From positions 1 through 64,000 of the forward strand of contig DJHJ01000026.1 in NCBI GenBank assembly GCA_002433055.1: a stretch of DNA of 64,000 bases, in the 5' to 3' direction. How positions within the stretch are numbered: the first letter of the stretch is position 1; each line of letters starts with the position of its first letter. Source of the DNA: Acidobacteriia bacterium UBA6623 (GTDB lineage Bacteria > Acidobacteriota > Terriglobia > Bryobacterales > UBA6623). The notes under the pieces are model-generated. The model saw only the letters and a program-made list of their open reading frames with translations, ran no database searches and was not told where the DNA came from. Below are positions 63,277 through 64,000 of the stretch, piece after piece. Both the position numbers and the translations under genes were made by a program.

Positions 63277-64000
63277 CTAAGGTCGCATGCGATTTAACAT
63301 TCGCGGAAAAGCAATTGTTTCCCGCACATGCTTCAGTCCACATATCCACGCGACACAGCGCTCAATCCCCATGCCAAAACCTCCGTGGGGTACCGACCCA
63401 TACTTGCGCAGATCCAAATACCATTCGAATGCATCTCTGGGTAAGTCGTGTTCCCTTAACTTTTCGAGCAGCAGGTCATAGTCATGAATTCGCTGTCCGC
63501 CACCCACTAATTCTCCCGAACCCTCAGGTCCGATTACATCAACACCCAATGCGAGCTCAGGACGTACGGAATCGGGTTGCATGTAAAACGCCTTGATTGC
63601 ACTTGGAAATCGATGCACCATGATTGGACCTTCAAATTCTTCGCTAATTAAGGTCTCATCAGTAGCGCCAAAATCGTCTCCCCATTCTATGTCGCTACCT
63701 TTCTTTTGCAAAATCGCAACAGCTTCGTCGTAGCTGATTCGCGGGAAAGGTTTTTTGATCATCTGCAACTTGGATACATCGCGATCGAGAAGAGCTAACT
63801 CAGTCGATCGATTTGCAAGCACTTGACTGACGACAGCAATGATCATCTTCTCGGCAAGTGCCATAACGTCGTCTAAGTCCGCATAGGCCATCTCTGGCTC
63901 TACCATCCAAAACTCCGTCAAGTGTCGGCGTGTCTTCGATTTTTCGGCTCGAAAAGTCGGACCAAAGCAATAAGTTTTATTGAATGCCGCCGCAGTAGCT
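63277..64000 (-). CDS. asnS: Asparaginyl-tRNA synthetase (5' end outside the window)
   Basis: This minus-strand gene ends at TAG 63277-63279 and runs past the window edge. Reading continues upstream of the ATG at 63921 into conserved AsnRS sequence (AFNKTYCFGPTFRAEKSKTR, motif 2), so the protein is longer than that ATG suggests. Visible parts include TEFWMVEPEMAYADL, the catalytic-core loop and the class IIb ending GGFGMGIERCVAWICGLKHV (motif 3). It charges tRNA-Asn. About 241 C-terminal residues are seen; the anticodon-binding domain lies outside. Confidence 0.96.
   Translation of the reverse strand, partial: ATAAAFNKTYCFGPTFRAEKSKTRRHLTEFWMVEPEMAYADLDDVMALAEKMIIAVVSQVLANRSTELALLDRDVSKLQMIKKPFPRISYDEAVAILQKKGSDIEWGDDFGATDETLISEEFEGPIMVHRFPSAIKAFYMQPDSVRPELALGVDVIGPEGSGELVGGGQRIHDYDLLLEKLREHDLPRDAFEWYLDLRKYGSVPHGGFGMGIERCVAWICGLKHVRETIAFPRMLNRMRP

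Overview
The window looks like a chromosomal segment of a Gram-negative, aerobic, heterotrophic bacterium. LpxC and KdsB show lipopolysaccharide synthesis. A five-heme cytochrome, a split ActB, ActC, ActD and a monoheme cytochrome form an alternative complex III type respiratory module. The mix of secreted amidohydrolase, PF20091 hydrolase, GMC oxidoreductase with a gluconate dehydrogenase subunit-3 partner, a PmoA-like lipoprotein, a Tat-type TIM-barrel isomerase and a membrane spermidine-synthase-like protein resembles what I know of Acidobacteriota. That placement is inference from gene content. No rRNA is present, and I see no CRISPR array, insertion sequence, phage or plasmid gene.

Layout. 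0-10 kb: hydantoinase B, tRNA-Gly and tRNA-Cys, a polyprenyl-type glycosyltransferase, a HAD phosphatase, an alpha/beta hydrolase lacking its nucleophile, kdsB, an FxsA protein, a secreted amidohydrolase, a thioesterase and a HisRS-like protein with an altered motif 3. 10-23 kb: lpxC, a membrane spermidine-synthase-like protein, a probable catabolic operon (SAF-domain dehydrogenase, DapA-like aldolase, fused TRAP permease, DUF1445 hydro-lyase), thrC, pepA, a glycosyltransferase and rpsU. 23-33 kb: an ACP-ligase-acyltransferase fusion, a peroxiredoxin interrupted by an in-frame UGA, a Cys-type CcmE and the ACIII operon. 33-43 kb: TIM-barrel isomerase, PF20091 hydrolase, rplU-rpmA, an SDR, tRNA-Glu, a Sel1 protein, the GMC pair, a DUF3303 protein and a myo-inositol phosphate synthase with an unusual N-terminus and two operator-like palindromes. 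43-53 kb: an eight-gene operon matching the N-methylglutamate route of methylamine oxidation, then a PmoA-like lipoprotein. 53-64 kb: amidase, tRNA-Arg, a sugar nucleotidyltransferase, an MFS transporter, two TPR proteins, rnc, a small membrane protein, ddl and the 3' part of asnS.

Most notable points. (1) A peroxiredoxin gene at 26024-26461 has UGA exactly at the peroxidatic cysteine of a TPGC motif, with the resolving Cys five residues later. A stem-loop of bacterial SECIS form follows, so this is very probably a selenoprotein that ORF callers would truncate. (2) The operon at 43388-52520 combines all the subunits of N-methylglutamate synthase and dehydrogenase with gamma-glutamylmethylamide synthetase, in an order different from the usual one. 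It diverges from the inositol phosphate synthase gene, whose promoter and ribosome-binding site each carry a TTTAC-N5-GTAAA palindrome 31 bp apart. (3) CcmE has CxxxY in place of HxxxY and sits directly downstream of the multiheme ACIII operon.
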